Shown in pieces: positions 35,694 to 45,879 of a stretch of DNA of 64,000 bases. The notes under the pieces were generated by a model. The model ran no database searches. It was not told where the DNA came from and saw only the letters and a list, made by a program, of their open reading frames with translations. A program made the position numbers and the translations under genes. Position 1 is the stretch's first letter. The number at the start of each line of letters is the position of its first letter. Source of the stretch: Candidatus Tisiphia endosymbiont of Beris chalybata (lineage in GTDB: Bacteria > Pseudomonadota > Alphaproteobacteria > Rickettsiales > Rickettsiaceae); NCBI RefSeq assembly GCF_964026555.1, contig NZ_OZ032159.1, positions 434,001 through 498,000 on the forward strand, given 5' to 3'.

Positions 35694-38399
35694 CTATTCT
35701 GCTGCTAATTCCTTTAATTTATAGATCAAATCTAATGCTTGTTTAGGGGTCAAATGGTCTACTTCAATTTTCTCCACTTCTGCCAATAAGGGGTTAAATT
35801 TTGTATTTTGTGATACTTCTGGTAGTATATTAGATAAATTCATATCACTGGCTTCAGTTCTTAAGATATTTATACCTTGCCTGTTACTTGTTTTTTCTAA
35901 TTTCATCAAAATCTCTTTCGCTCTAATTATTACTGACTTTGGCAGTCCAGCTAAACTTGCCACATGAATCCCATATGATTTATCAGCAGCACCTTTAACA
36001 ATACTATGTAAAAATAATATATCATGTTCTAATTCTTCGATAGCACTAGTATAGTTTTCTAAGGCGGGCAGAAAATCACTCAAGCTAGTTAATTCATGAT
36101 AATGCGTTGCAAATAAACACCGACATTTCAAACTATTATGAATATATTCCAATACTGACCAAGCAATAGATAGTCCGTCATAGGTAGACGTTCCTCGCCC
36201 TATTTCATCTAATATTACTAGCGATCTTGCGGTTGCTTGAGCTAAAATCCCAGAAGTTTCTAACATCTCTACCATAAAAGTTGAGCTACCAGCCTGCAAA
36301 TCGTCCCCTGCTCCTATTCTACTAAAAATCTTATCAACAATACCGATTTTAGCGCTACTTACTGGCACAAAACTACCAATTTGCGCTAATATAGCTATTA
36401 TGGCATTCTGTCTTAAAAAGGTGCTCTTACCTGCCATGTTTGGCCCAGTAATTAACCATATTCTATTAGTAGCGGATAAGGTGCAATTATTACCAATAAA
36501 AGGTTTATTTTTTCTTAACAAGCTTTGTTCGACAACTACATGACGCCCCGATATAATTTCAAAATTTAAGTCATTCGTTAATACCGGTCGTGTATAATTA
36601 TATTCATAAGCAACATATGCGAAATTGCAAAAAACATCTAAATTACTTAAACTATTAGCCATCAGGCGTAAAAATGCTGCTTGCTCAATAACTTGACTAC
36701 ATATTTTCGTATATAAATCTGCCTCAAGGTTAATGACTAAATTTCTTGCGTTCACCATGTCACTTTCTAATTGTTGTAAAGGAATGGTAGTATAACGCAC
36801 TGCATTTGCAGTTGTTTGCCTATGAATAAATTTGGAGTCAAGCATTTTTTCATTATGCCTTGGAGTAATTTCTATAAATAACCCAAGGACATTATTATGC
36901 GATATTTTTAAATTTTCAATACCGGTATCAAGACGATATTCATTTTTTAACTTTTCAATGTAAGATTTACCATTATTAATTAAATCATATAATTCTTGGA
37001 CTTTGGGATGATAACTATTTTTTATTATACCGCCTTCATTAATAGAATTAGGGGCATCTTCACGAATTGCTTGATCTATCAGATCATATAGTTCATCATT
37101 TCCTGCCAATGGTTTAATTAAATCTTCTATACAGCTAGGCAAATTTAAACCACACAAATTAACAAATTCACCTTTTATTTGTAAAGCTGCTTTTAAAGTG
37201 TATTTAATATTTAGGAGATCACGGCCGCAACCACGTTTCATGGTAATCCGCGCTATACATCTCTCTATATCCCCTACTTGTTTAAGCAATTTTCTGCTGT
37301 TTTCTAACAGCGTAATATTAGAATAAAAAAAATAGGTACGCTCCTGGCGGTAACTTATTGCGGTTATATCGATTAAAGGGGCTGATAAAAAGTGGTATAA
37401 TAAACGACTGCCAGCTTTAGTAATCGTATTATCTAAAGTATCTAATATACTACCTTTAGTTTGACCCAATAAATTACTAGTAATTTCTAAATTGCGCCGA
37501 GTAGCGGCATCAATAGACATAAAATTATGATAATTAATAATTTTAGGAAAAGGTAAGTTAGGAATATTTTGTTTCTGGGTTAAAATTAAATATTCTAAAA
37601 TACTACCAAGGCTACTTATTTGGCATTCCGATATTTCCCCTATAGCCTTTAAGTCATAAATCTTATAAAACTCTAAAATAATTTTCTGGCATTTTTTATT
37701 AGCAAAGCCACTGTCAACCTGATAGGAAATTCTAAGACGCAACTGATTATAAATATCATGGGATAATTGCTCTAGCCGATAATTCTCACTTAGCAGAATT
37801 TCTTTAGGTTTTAACCGGGCTAGCTCATTTAGTACTTCTGTGATTGGCATATCTAGCAGAAATATTTCTAAGGTAGAAAGATCTACATAACAAATGGCTG
37901 CGGTATTTTTGGTTAAAGCTACACTTGCTAAATAATTTGGTTGATGGGCGGTGATTAATGATTCTTCAGTCACAGTACCAGGGGTAATAATGCGCGTTAC
38001 ATCCCTATTTACTACTGCTTTATACCCGCCACGCCTTTTGGCTGCTTCTGGTGTTTCTAGTTGATCACAAATAGCAATTTTAAAATTTTCTTCAATTAAT
38101 TTATTTAAATAAGTTTCAAGAGAATGATATGGTACCCCGCACATGGCAATTTCCTCATCGCCATTTTTCCCTCTCTTGGTGAGCGCAATACCTAACACTT
38201 GACTCGCAATTATTGCATCTTCAAAAAACATTTCATAAAAATCACCCATCCTAAACAACAATAGACACTCCAAATTAGCAAATTTAATATCTAAATATTG
38301 CTGTATCATCTTAGTAGAGTATTGGTAATTATATTTAAGGCGAAATTCTTCTAAAGTCATATATCTTCCATTGGTATAAGAATCTATAAGATTAAACAA
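35694..38399 (-). CDS. mutS: DNA mismatch repair protein MutS
   Basis: 901 residues. It recognises mismatches with the N-terminal Phe-x-Glu motif (RMGDFYEMFFEDA) and has the connector, lever and clamp domains. The C-terminal ATPase has Walker A GPNMAGKSTFLRQ, Walker B region LVILDEIGRGTSTYDGLS and the helix-turn-helix tail. It is full length. It starts at 38399 (MFNLIDSYT); the ATG at 38360 (MTLEEFRLKYN) is also possible. mutL is not in the window. Confidence 0.96.
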   Translation of the reverse strand: MFNLIDSYTNGRYMTLEEFRLKYNYQYSTKMIQQYLDIKFANLECLLLFRMGDFYEMFFEDAIIASQVLGIALTKRGKNGDEEIAMCGVPYHSLETYLNKLIEENFKIAICDQLETPEAAKRRGGYKAVVNRDVTRIITPGTVTEESLITAHQPNYLASVALTKNTAAICYVDLSTLEIFLLDMPITEVLNELARLKPKEILLSENYRLEQLSHDIYNQLRLRISYQVDSGFANKKCQKIILEFYKIYDLKAIGEISECQISSLGSILEYLILTQKQNIPNLPFPKIINYHNFMSIDAATRRNLEITSNLLGQTKGSILDTLDNTITKAGSRLLYHFLSAPLIDITAISYRQERTYFFYSNITLLENSRKLLKQVGDIERCIARITMKRGCGRDLLNIKYTLKAALQIKGEFVNLCGLNLPSCIEDLIKPLAGNDELYDLIDQAIREDAPNSINEGGIIKNSYHPKVQELYDLINNGKSYIEKLKNEYRLDTGIENLKISHNNVLGLFIEITPRHNEKMLDSKFIHRQTTANAVRYTTIPLQQLESDMVNARNLVINLEADLYTKICSQVIEQAAFLRLMANSLSNLDVFCNFAYVAYEYNYTRPVLTNDLNFEIISGRHVVVEQSLLRKNKPFIGNNCTLSATNRIWLITGPNMAGKSTFLRQNAIIAILAQIGSFVPVSSAKIGIVDKIFSRIGAGDDLQAGSSTFMVEMLETSGILAQATARSLVILDEIGRGTSTYDGLSIAWSVLEYIHNSLKCRCLFATHYHELTSLSDFLPALENYTSAIEELEHDILFLHSIVKGAADKSYGIHVASLAGLPKSVIIRAKEILMKLEKTSNRQGINILRTEASDMNLSNILPEVSQNTKFNPLLAEVEKIEVDHLTPKQALDLIYKLKELAAE

Positions 38400-38472
38400 A
38401 TATTTAAAGTAGAGTCAATAAAATAAAATAGGAGCTTAGAAAGAATTGAGCAAAGGGTAAAGATAGGAATAA

Positions 38473-38500
38473 AGGTTCTATAGGGCACCCTATAGAACCT
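38473..38500 (-). terminator. Hairpin after the autotransporter gene
   Basis: Perfect 13-bp arms AGGTTCTATAGGG and CCCTATAGAACCT with a 2-base loop, 84 bases past the autotransporter stop and 74 bases before mutS. A T-rich but broken run follows on the minus strand (TTATTCCTATCTTTA). It could be a terminator. It also resembles the AGGTTCT hairpin cores of repeats nearby. Confidence 0.4.
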
Positions 38501-38583
38501 AATGTTATACTCGCGCGATCATTCGAGTATAATTATATTAACCTCAATTCGACATTAACTTGATATATCGAACTTAGATAATA

Positions 38584-40425
38584 TTAGAAAGTAACTCCAG
38601 CGAATAAACCAGCAGAATATTGTTTAGTACGTTTAGTCAGCTGCATGCTCGCTCTTATACCATAGTTGATATAGCTATCGCTCTTAGCGCGCACTTCTCC
38701 ACTTAAAGTAAAGTTTGATTCATCAACTTTATAAGTAGGCACAGAAAACAAACGTGGCATATCTGATACCCTTCCTTTCGCTTGCTTCTTTATTGAATTA
38801 ATACATTCATACCCATACGACAAAGTAAGAGATGGTATTAATGTTAAATTATCTTGTACCTGATAAGCTTGGGCAAGAGTGGCTCCTATTTCAGTAATTA
38901 AAGATTTACGATTTGGGATATTAAATTCCATAGTAGTACTTCTAATATCGCCTACCTCTTTATAAGATTTGACCGATACTTCTTGATAGTTCACATTGAA
39001 AAATGGTGTTACCACTAATTTAGTTTCATCAATATAGTTATACCCTACCCCTACAGTACCAAGATAATGCACCCCTGATGGTTTGCCTCTCTCTTCTCTG
39101 GTAGCTAGCCCAAGCGCAATCTTACGTTTAATATCATATTTGATCTGGCCCGCTCCTACTGCTGCATATATAAACACCGGATTATCGAATTTGTAGGTAC
39201 CATTGATAGAGACTAGATATTCTTTCATATCGGCTTTACCATGCCCATGCTTGAAATCCATATTAGATTTAGCGCCATTAAGTTGCAGACCTAAATTGAA
39301 GTTTTCATTCATTTTATAGTTAATTTGAGCATAAGCACTGCCAGTATTAGCTTTTTTAATACCTAATTCTTTCTTACTGATTGTTTTAGTACTATTATAA
39401 ATATAATCACCACCTATATCAGCGGTATAAAACTGCTCCACTGGGTGCAGCACATTATTATGAGCGCTAGCATGCATAGTTTGCAAAGCGTTAGTACCAA
39501 CTGCTATTGGTAATTCTCTGACGAATGCTACCCTACTTGGAGATTCAATAACTGACTCTACATATTGGGCAGTAATTTTTTGTGCAGCTTCAGTAGGGTA
39601 ATTAGCTCCAAATACACCAAAGTCTCTATATGTTCCTGCAATATCTTGATCCGAGAGATAGGCTTTAGGATTATTACTCATTTCTTCAACTAATCTAGCA
39701 TAATCAATATATATAACGTTAGCATCCGGAGCATGTTGCGCTATCCCATCCATCATGGCTTTATTCAAGAGTTTAGACAAGATTTGTCCGAAAATCCGAT
39801 TTTGTTGGTCATTCAGACCACGATTTTCATATAAGTGCCGATAATATTCATCAACATGATTAAAGACAACAATATAATTTGCTCCATTAACAGAAATATT
39901 GTGTATAAAATTTCCTTCGGTATTTTTAATTCTTGTAAGTAGGTCAGCTGTACCTGGAAATGCTATTGCATTCACCGAACCATCCTCATTTGTTATTTGA
40001 GCCAACACTTGGCTTAATGCTGTCTCCACAGGGATATGATGGCGCACTACTAAAACTGCAGCCTTCCCTTGAATTGCGTTCCGTAGCCTCCTCTCTAGGC
40101 GAGCCTCAGCACTTGGTCCCATATTTACTAGGTACAGTGCATTTGGATCAATTTTGCCGCCATGAATTTGTATATATTGATTAAACATCCTATCAACTTC
40201 AACGCTAGTGCTGTTACCAGAATCAAAAAATGTTTGACCATTCACAAATTTAAACCCATATCTTTCAGTAATTAAAGCCGCCCAGCTATTATTTGGTGCA
40301 GTAAAACTATCCCCAAAGCTTATAACATTCGTAAAATTTTCTTTTGGTGCCGCAATAGCACTGCTAGAGGTTAAGAAAGTTGTAGCTAATACCATGCTGG
40401 CAAAAATTTTGTTTTTCTGTCTCAT
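38584..40425 (-). CDS. GDSL-like autotransporter with altered catalytic residues
   Basis: 613 residues. Residues 1-26 are a signal peptide ending SSAIAAP. Residues about 33-300 form an SGNH/GDSL-type passenger with block I ISFGDSFTA (Ser 40). Residues about 340-613 form an autotransporter beta-barrel ending in the expected aromatic residue (GLFAGVTF). It should be exported to the outer membrane with the passenger facing out. The block III Gly-x-Asn-Asp reads GPSA (103-106), and block V Asp-x-x-His-Pro-Thr reads GANYPT (273-278), so only Ser of the triad remains. It is likely an adhesin or a non-enzymatic surface protein derived from an esterase. Confidence 0.85.
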   Translation of the reverse strand: MRQKNKIFASMVLATTFLTSSSAIAAPKENFTNVISFGDSFTAPNNSWAALITERYGFKFVNGQTFFDSGNSTSVEVDRMFNQYIQIHGGKIDPNALYLVNMGPSAEARLERRLRNAIQGKAAVLVVRHHIPVETALSQVLAQITNEDGSVNAIAFPGTADLLTRIKNTEGNFIHNISVNGANYIVVFNHVDEYYRHLYENRGLNDQQNRIFGQILSKLLNKAMMDGIAQHAPDANVIYIDYARLVEEMSNNPKAYLSDQDIAGTYRDFGVFGANYPTEAAQKITAQYVESVIESPSRVAFVRELPIAVGTNALQTMHASAHNNVLHPVEQFYTADIGGDYIYNSTKTISKKELGIKKANTGSAYAQINYKMNENFNLGLQLNGAKSNMDFKHGHGKADMKEYLVSINGTYKFDNPVFIYAAVGAGQIKYDIKRKIALGLATREERGKPSGVHYLGTVGVGYNYIDETKLVVTPFFNVNYQEVSVKSYKEVGDIRSTTMEFNIPNRKSLITEIGATLAQAYQVQDNLTLIPSLTLSYGYECINSIKKQAKGRVSDMPRLFSVPTYKVDESNFTLSGEVRAKSDSYINYGIRASMQLTKRTKQYSAGLFAGVTF

Positions 40426-40837
40426 AATTTTCCTTAATAATATTTATCTTATTATTTAGCCAGCAAACTCAAACAAAATTAAGCTATTAACTGTAAATGC
40501 CAATATATTAAAAAATATTATATATTTTGTTATCTAAAACAAAAAATTATTAATACAAATAAAGCTTTTGGAGAAATTTTGCTATTTAGTTGGAGGAAGA
40601 GTGTGGAATAAATACCACATTATGCAGCTAAATAGTTAAAGATTATTAGGGATCTAGTAAAATGTTAATAATAATTCTTAACTATTCAAGCGTGTAATAT
40701 GAATAAATATAAAAGTGAGAATTCTATATCAATTATAATATTATAATTGATATATTAAAACGATTAATGTATAGGCAATGCCAGGAAACGTGGCCGATAA
40801 GGAAGAGCCAAACGAAAGCTAAAAAATAGTATAGTTC
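40426..40837. other. Gene-free upstream region of the autotransporter with a perfect palindrome
   Basis: 412 bp with no gene. Its main feature is a perfect 30-bp AT palindrome at 40725-40754, with arms TATATCAATTATAAT and its inverse and no loop. AT-rich runs near 40500-40560 could hold the autotransporter promoter, but I cannot place it. Confidence 0.6.
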
Positions 40838-40980
40838 TAGATTCTGTGAAGGTTTCTATGTAGTGGGCGATTTCGTGGTTATTTTCGTTCTCTAATCCTC
40901 ACATACATTTAGTACGCTGCGGTTCTGTAAGCAAAAATGCCTATAAATCTACCACTACATAGAAACCTTCACAGAACCTA
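40838..40980. repeat. Palindromic element family C at the end of an HAD-like gene
   Basis: TAGATTCTGTGAAGGTTTC to GAAACCTTCACAGAACCTA. The TAG stop of the gene at 40978-41850 lies in its last bases, so the repeat supplies or borders that stop codon. Confidence 0.9.
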
Positions 40981-41850
40981 ATCTTTTGAATTCATTATTT
41001 TCTGAGCTTCTTCATCTTCTAACCACTCCCCGGTTTGTAATAATCTTTGCTGTTGAAACTGCATCAGTTGCGGCGATGATAGCTCCTTCATATCAGTGAT
41101 GGCTAAATACTCTACTCCATAATAATATGAGTCCACTGCTCTAAGCAGGTTATCGATATCCTTTATTTCGGATTTTTTATTACTAAAAAAGATAATATTA
41201 TTAAATGGAATATTTATAACATGAAGAAACCTTGCAAGAGCCTCATCCTTATTCATAGTGCTGGTAAAAATAATCCCATGATAAAAAATAGGAGAATTAT
41301 TATTGATTTCATCAAAGCTAAAGACCTCTTGGTTATTAATTTTTGTAGTAAATTTTATTCCCAAATTACCCAATTGTTGATATTGCCGCTCTTCAAAATT
41401 GTCAATCTGTTGACATGCCGGGTTTACTCTAGCAAATCCTAATACTAACGCTCCTGTCATCTTTAGTTTATTTATAAAATTAGGCCACCCTTCCTCAACT
41501 AACACAACTTGTCGCTGTAAGATCAGCTGTGCGATGGCGCGGTTAGCCCCAGGCACATTATGATTGGCTGCACTACTTAGCTCCTCAATAAAACCTCGAT
41601 AGGCGCTACCGTAATTAAACATTTTAGATTTAGGCTTAATGATTGTATCATCAATGCTGATTAACACTAAGCTAGATTTCCCAATTTTTGGCAATAAATT
41701 TTTTACGGTATCAGAATCTAACGAATAAGTGGCCAGCGTTATAGCATAGCTGGTATTTATACTTAACACGGTAGTAATAAAGATTAATATCGCACATAAT
41801 ACTCTTAAATAATTATTTAAGAGCTCTATTGAATTATTTTTTGGTGTCAT
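40978..41850 (-). CDS. Exported HAD-like protein (DUF2608-like), second of a tandem pair
   Basis: 290 residues with an N-terminal signal peptide or anchor (hydrophobic helix about 15-36, IFITTVLSINTSYA). The HAD motif I region reads VLISIDDTIIKP (residues 62-73): the pattern Asp-x-Asp-x-Thr has Ser at the nucleophile position and keeps the second Asp. The layout resembles the DUF2608 family of Rickettsia, Legionella and Chlamydia, which are HAD-like exported proteins. It overlaps the upstream paralogue by 17 bp. Probably periplasmic or secreted; catalysis is doubtful. The family is inferred from pattern only. Confidence 0.6.
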   Translation of the reverse strand: MTPKNNSIELLNNYLRVLCAILIFITTVLSINTSYAITLATYSLDSDTVKNLLPKIGKSSLVLISIDDTIIKPKSKMFNYGSAYRGFIEELSSAANHNVPGANRAIAQLILQRQVVLVEEGWPNFINKLKMTGALVLGFARVNPACQQIDNFEERQYQQLGNLGIKFTTKINNQEVFSFDEINNNSPIFYHGIIFTSTMNKDEALARFLHVINIPFNNIIFFSNKKSEIKDIDNLLRAVDSYYYGVEYLAITDMKELSSPQLMQFQQQRLLQTGEWLEDEEAQKIMNSKD

Positions 41851-42706
41851 AAGGGTTGATCCTAGCTTTACTCTTAATTTTGGGATTATTGCGTTTGACT
41901 AACTTCAATTTTTTTGCCAGTCCCTCTACTAATTGCACAAAATTATTCTCGTTTATTTCTGACGCCTCTTGTGATTGTTGAGATAAATGATAACCAATAA
42001 AAACTAATTTATCATTATAATTTTTTAATTGCTGTTCTACGCCTTGTAGCTCAATAAGATCTCTACTTACCATTATTAAAACTGTTGGGGTACATTTTAC
42101 TTCTATTAAGAAATTTAGGAGTACTTGAAACAGAGGAAGGTTATTGCTGCTCAATATTCCTTGATAGAAAACAGGATAAGAATTATCGAATGCTTCTAGA
42201 TTATTGAGAATAAGATATTCCTGTAAAGGAAAGGCTTGAGATAAATTAATGTTCAAGCTTTTAAGATAATCTGCTTTCCATATTTCCAGTTTCTGAATAT
42301 TGTTGAAATTACCGGTGAGCCCATTATCAATCGCTATAACCTGACTGCCCTGCTCCTGCATATCTTTGATAATATTAGGCAATGCTGGATCTGACAGCGT
42401 GTTGCTCCCTTCTGTAAGCACGAGAGTATCAAAATAGATCATTTGGGAGGATTTAATAGCGTTAAATATTTTGGATAATTGATTGAATGCTTTATTGTCT
42501 AATAGTCTGAAGGAGGGAAAAAATGGGTGAAATATAGCGTTTTGTACCCCAAAAATTACTAAAATATCTTTAGGAGAATAATTGGCAGAGAATGCCCGAT
42601 AATCTTTACTAATTTGTTCTAAATTAGTTGTCTCAATGATTTGGCTGTTAGCTGTCATTGGCAGACACAAGAGTATATAGCTTATAAAAAGCTTACTAAT
42701 ACGCAT
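41834..42706 (-). CDS. Exported HAD-like protein (DUF2608-like), first of a tandem pair
   Basis: 290 residues, the same length as its downstream neighbour and with matching blocks (for example NNLEAFDNSYPVFYQGILSS against FDEINNNSPIFYHGIIFTS). Residues 1-21 are a signal peptide (FISYILLCLPMTANS). The HAD motif I position reads VIFGVQNAIFHP, with all acidic residues lost, so it cannot be a classical phosphatase. It overlaps the genes on both sides (11 and 17 bp), forming a three-gene unit. It may be a structural partner of the second copy. Confidence 0.6.
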   Translation of the reverse strand: MRISKLFISYILLCLPMTANSQIIETTNLEQISKDYRAFSANYSPKDILVIFGVQNAIFHPFFPSFRLLDNKAFNQLSKIFNAIKSSQMIYFDTLVLTEGSNTLSDPALPNIIKDMQEQGSQVIAIDNGLTGNFNNIQKLEIWKADYLKSLNINLSQAFPLQEYLILNNLEAFDNSYPVFYQGILSSNNLPLFQVLLNFLIEVKCTPTVLIMVSRDLIELQGVEQQLKNYNDKLVFIGYHLSQQSQEASEINENNFVQLVEGLAKKLKLVKRNNPKIKSKARINPYDTKK

Positions 42707-44459
42707 TTAAAGCTCTCTTAATGTGGTTAAGTATAGTAATTTCATCCTTCTTCCTAGTAAATATATAGTATAATATTTTTCCTAGAGTCATCCGTTTTTT
42801 TACCTGTAACAGTAACTCTTGTTTAACAATAGACCGAGTTGTAACTAAATTACCATCCTGCAAGCATTTCATCAAAGCCTGCAATTGCTCAACAGTAAAA
42901 TTATTTAATAATACTTTAATGATGAGCGTAATATATGCGGTAGGAGATTTAGTTTTTGCTTTCCTAGCATATTTCTTAAAATTTAGACTAGTAATTTTAT
43001 TAGAATATCTATCATGAAATAATTCTATAAAATTAATTTCAGATAACTGTTTTATTATTTCCTCTCTTTCCTGTTCTATTGTTCTGCGGGTTGAAGGAGA
43101 GGCTTCATTAACATGTATTTTATAATCTTTATAGTCAGAAGCAATTTTATAGATTATTATATACTGAATAAATTTAGTATCATTACTATTCATTTTTAAC
43201 AATGAAATAATATTTTTAAATAAAAGTTTATACCTATTTTTCAATGCATTTTTAGTAAAAATATCAAAAGTCCCATATCTTCTTATCATTTTAGAATTAA
43301 TAGTAGAAGCAAGCGTAGATTCAAGTGATGAGATCATTAAAGAAATAGTATGACCATTTTGAATGTTTTGTGTCAGTTCTTTCCTAATATGGCTCAATAT
43401 ATAAGATAAATCGCGACTTTCTGTGAGAGATATAATCATGATTGAATCTATATGTTTAGTGATATTAATTAATACCTCATGCAAAAAAGAATTTTTCTTT
43501 AATAAAAATTTCTCTACTATAGCAAATTCTGCATTTTCTATCTGATGTAATATTGTATTATAACTTTCAAATAATTTAAAAAGCTCATACCCGTTAATAT
43601 TAATCTTACTATCGTTGCCTCTAAGCTTTGCTTCCTCATATATCTTGACCAAAACCTTATTATGAAGAGGAGACTGATCACTTATATTGCTTAATCTATT
43701 ATATAATGACACTAATTTAGCATTAGGTAATTCCATAAGAACATTATGCTCATCTAACAAAAATTTAATAATTTGTTTTAATACTGTCTCATATTCTGGT
43801 ACTTCATATTCTGGTAATAAGGATAATATATTAGAATGAAATAGTACAATATTGGATTCTTTATGATGATTAACTGTATGGTCAACTTGCCACAATTCCT
43901 TTATTAAGAGCATGTGCTCTAAAAACAAGTTTTGTGGCTCTGTTAATAAAATATTAAATCTTAACGCAATAGTTAAAGCTTGGAACTTATCTATCTTTTC
44001 TTGCTGATCATTACCCTTACTAATGATACTACAACATTGCTGAATAAAATTTTCTATTAGATCATAGACTCTATTTATTTCAGAGGTTACTTCTTCTGTT
44101 TTATAAGCCCCATTAGACGAGTGCTCCAGAGATTCTATGACCTGCGTAAGAGCAGCAGTGAACGTTGAAAATTCCGCTATTTTAAAGGCTTTGTGTTTGA
44201 AAATGTCAGGTGATTGTTGCCCATACGAGTTCAGGAAAGACAATAACTGCTTTTGACTATCTACCCTTAGATGGTTAAGTAAATCAATATTTACTCGTAA
44301 AATATAGATAAAACGAGTAGTATATAAAGCTTTTTTTACTTTAAGCGAATATTGAGAAGCTACCATAAATTCAGAGCTGAAAGACGTAAAGCAGTCCTTT
44401 ACTCGCTGTAATATTTTTGTATAATTATTATTAATAATTATAGAGTTAGAATTTTCCAC
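42696..44459 (-). CDS. Hypothetical 587-residue helical protein
   Basis: Family not recognised. No signal peptide or clear membrane helix. It is rich in Ile, Leu, Lys and Asn, with long helices (YSLKVKKALYTTRFIYILRV, then VLKQIIKFLLDEHNVLMEL). The C-terminal third is basic (SLNFKKYARKAKTKSP, KKRMTLGKILYYIFTRKKDE). It is the first gene of a unit with the two exported HAD-like genes and overlaps the next by 11 bp. It might be an effector or scaffold. Confidence 0.6.
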   Translation of the reverse strand: MENSNSIIINNNYTKILQRVKDCFTSFSSEFMVASQYSLKVKKALYTTRFIYILRVNIDLLNHLRVDSQKQLLSFLNSYGQQSPDIFKHKAFKIAEFSTFTAALTQVIESLEHSSNGAYKTEEVTSEINRVYDLIENFIQQCCSIISKGNDQQEKIDKFQALTIALRFNILLTEPQNLFLEHMLLIKELWQVDHTVNHHKESNIVLFHSNILSLLPEYEVPEYETVLKQIIKFLLDEHNVLMELPNAKLVSLYNRLSNISDQSPLHNKVLVKIYEEAKLRGNDSKININGYELFKLFESYNTILHQIENAEFAIVEKFLLKKNSFLHEVLINITKHIDSIMIISLTESRDLSYILSHIRKELTQNIQNGHTISLMISSLESTLASTINSKMIRRYGTFDIFTKNALKNRYKLLFKNIISLLKMNSNDTKFIQYIIIYKIASDYKDYKIHVNEASPSTRRTIEQEREEIIKQLSEINFIELFHDRYSNKITSLNFKKYARKAKTKSPTAYITLIIKVLLNNFTVEQLQALMKCLQDGNLVTTRSIVKQELLLQVKKRMTLGKILYYIFTRKKDEITILNHIKRALNAY

Positions 44460-44720
44460 AATAGTAAAACAATATTATAGTGCATAGTCTTTAACAACAA
44501 AATTATTAACTTAATCTTAACTTATTATATTATGAAACATCTTATTTTATTATCACCAGGTAATTAAGGGATTATTTATTTAGAATGATATCAAACATTT
44601 TAATTATTGGATATAATAAACTAATTTATTTAATAATATCAGCTTTTTAGTTGATTAATAATAAATAAGGCGTTATCCTTTTGAAAATCTTAACTTAAAT
44701 CCAGGATTGCCTAAATTATT

Positions 44721-45689
44721 ATGTCTACTACTACTCTTATTATTCTTAGTTCACTATTCTTTCTAATATCATGCACAGAAGAACAGGATAAACCGCAGGA
44801 GCAAAATACTAACAATATTAATACTGTTAGTGATGCAAGCGTACCAGCTGAAATTAGCCCACCAGTTCCTACAGCCGAACAGCTAGAAGCTTCTGCGAGC
44901 AGCAATACCCCAGATATTTCTACAGATACACAGGATTCAGAATCAGAGGTAGAGCTACAAAATATGAATGATCCCTCCGATTCGCAAGAGGCAGATATCT
45001 CTGATTCTCCTGATGCAGTCACTGGCGAAGAGAATATTGCTACTACTGTAGAGAGCTCCGAGACGAATAGCAATCCTTCCGGCGAGGAGGCGATAGTTAA
45101 GGCCCTACCAAATAAACAGGACAGTACTAATGAACCGTTGGATACACCAACTTTTAAAGTTAATAACAGCGATATAGTGCTGGGTAATGCTGATGCAAAA
45201 GTAGTATTTATTGAATATTATTCTCCCACCTGCCCCCATTGCGCGTACTATAATAAAACAATTTTACCACAACTAAAAAAGAAATACACTGATACTAATA
45301 AAATTGCTTACGTAATTCGGGAATTTATCGGAAGTAAAGAAGATTTAGATGCAGCAATTTTACAGCGTTGTACCAATAACATTAATAATTTCCTGAAATT
45401 TCAAGCGGTACTATTAGAACAACAAGATAAATGGGCCGGTAATAAGCGATATCGTGAATTACTGACAAATATAGGGAAGATAGGTGGCATACCGGAGAGT
45501 ACTTACGCAACATGCCTTAAGGACGATAAAATTGTTAAAATGTTAATAGCTAATACTAATCTGGCTAATACTGCCCCCGGTTTTATAGGTACCCCTGCAT
45601 TTTTTATTAACGGGGAACAAGTATCAGGGGGTTATGGTTTAGAAAATCTATCGAAACAACTTGATGCAGCTTTACAACAGGCTAAATAA
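44721..45689 (+). CDS. DsbA-like thioredoxin-fold lipoprotein
   Basis: 322 residues. The N-terminus (TLIILSSLFFLISC) looks like a lipoprotein signal with Cys 18 as the lipid site. Residues 20-140 form a long acidic, Ser/Thr/Pro-rich linker. Residues about 150-322 are a DsbA-type thioredoxin fold: active site CPHC (Cys 171 and Cys 174, in SPTCPHCAYY) and the cis-Pro loop GTPAFFINGEQVSGG. It probably catalyses disulfide formation or exchange in the periplasm while tethered by the linker. It is divergent from the 587-residue gene across a 260-bp gap. Confidence 0.88.
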   Translation: MSTTTLIILSSLFFLISCTEEQDKPQEQNTNNINTVSDASVPAEISPPVPTAEQLEASASSNTPDISTDTQDSESEVELQNMNDPSDSQEADISDSPDAVTGEENIATTVESSETNSNPSGEEAIVKALPNKQDSTNEPLDTPTFKVNNSDIVLGNADAKVVFIEYYSPTCPHCAYYNKTILPQLKKKYTDTNKIAYVIREFIGSKEDLDAAILQRCTNNINNFLKFQAVLLEQQDKWAGNKRYRELLTNIGKIGGIPESTYATCLKDDKIVKMLIANTNLANTAPGFIGTPAFFINGEQVSGGYGLENLSKQLDAALQQAK

Positions 45690-45735
45690 TATACCTAAAT
45701 GTGTGTGATATATTGTTTATAAATGAAAAGTGTGT

Positions 45736-45879
45736 TAGGTTCTGTAAAGGTTTCTATGTAATGGTCTTATTGATCGTTATTTTCGTTCTCGAATCCTCAC
45801 GTACATTTAGTACGCTGCGGTTTTGTGAGCAAAAATGCCGATAAATCTACGCATTACATAGAAACCTTTACAATACCTA
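45736..45879. repeat. Palindromic element family C upstream of atpB
   Basis: TAGGTTCTGTAAAGGTTTC to GAAACCTTTACAATACCTA, with the core GTTATTTTCGTTCTCGAAT. It lies between the DsbA-like gene and atpB. Confidence 0.9.

Noticed and set aside
44711..45073. 120-residue Ser-rich ORF opposite the DsbA-like gene
   Set aside because: It is the reverse reading of the acidic linker; the sense gene has a lipobox and active site.
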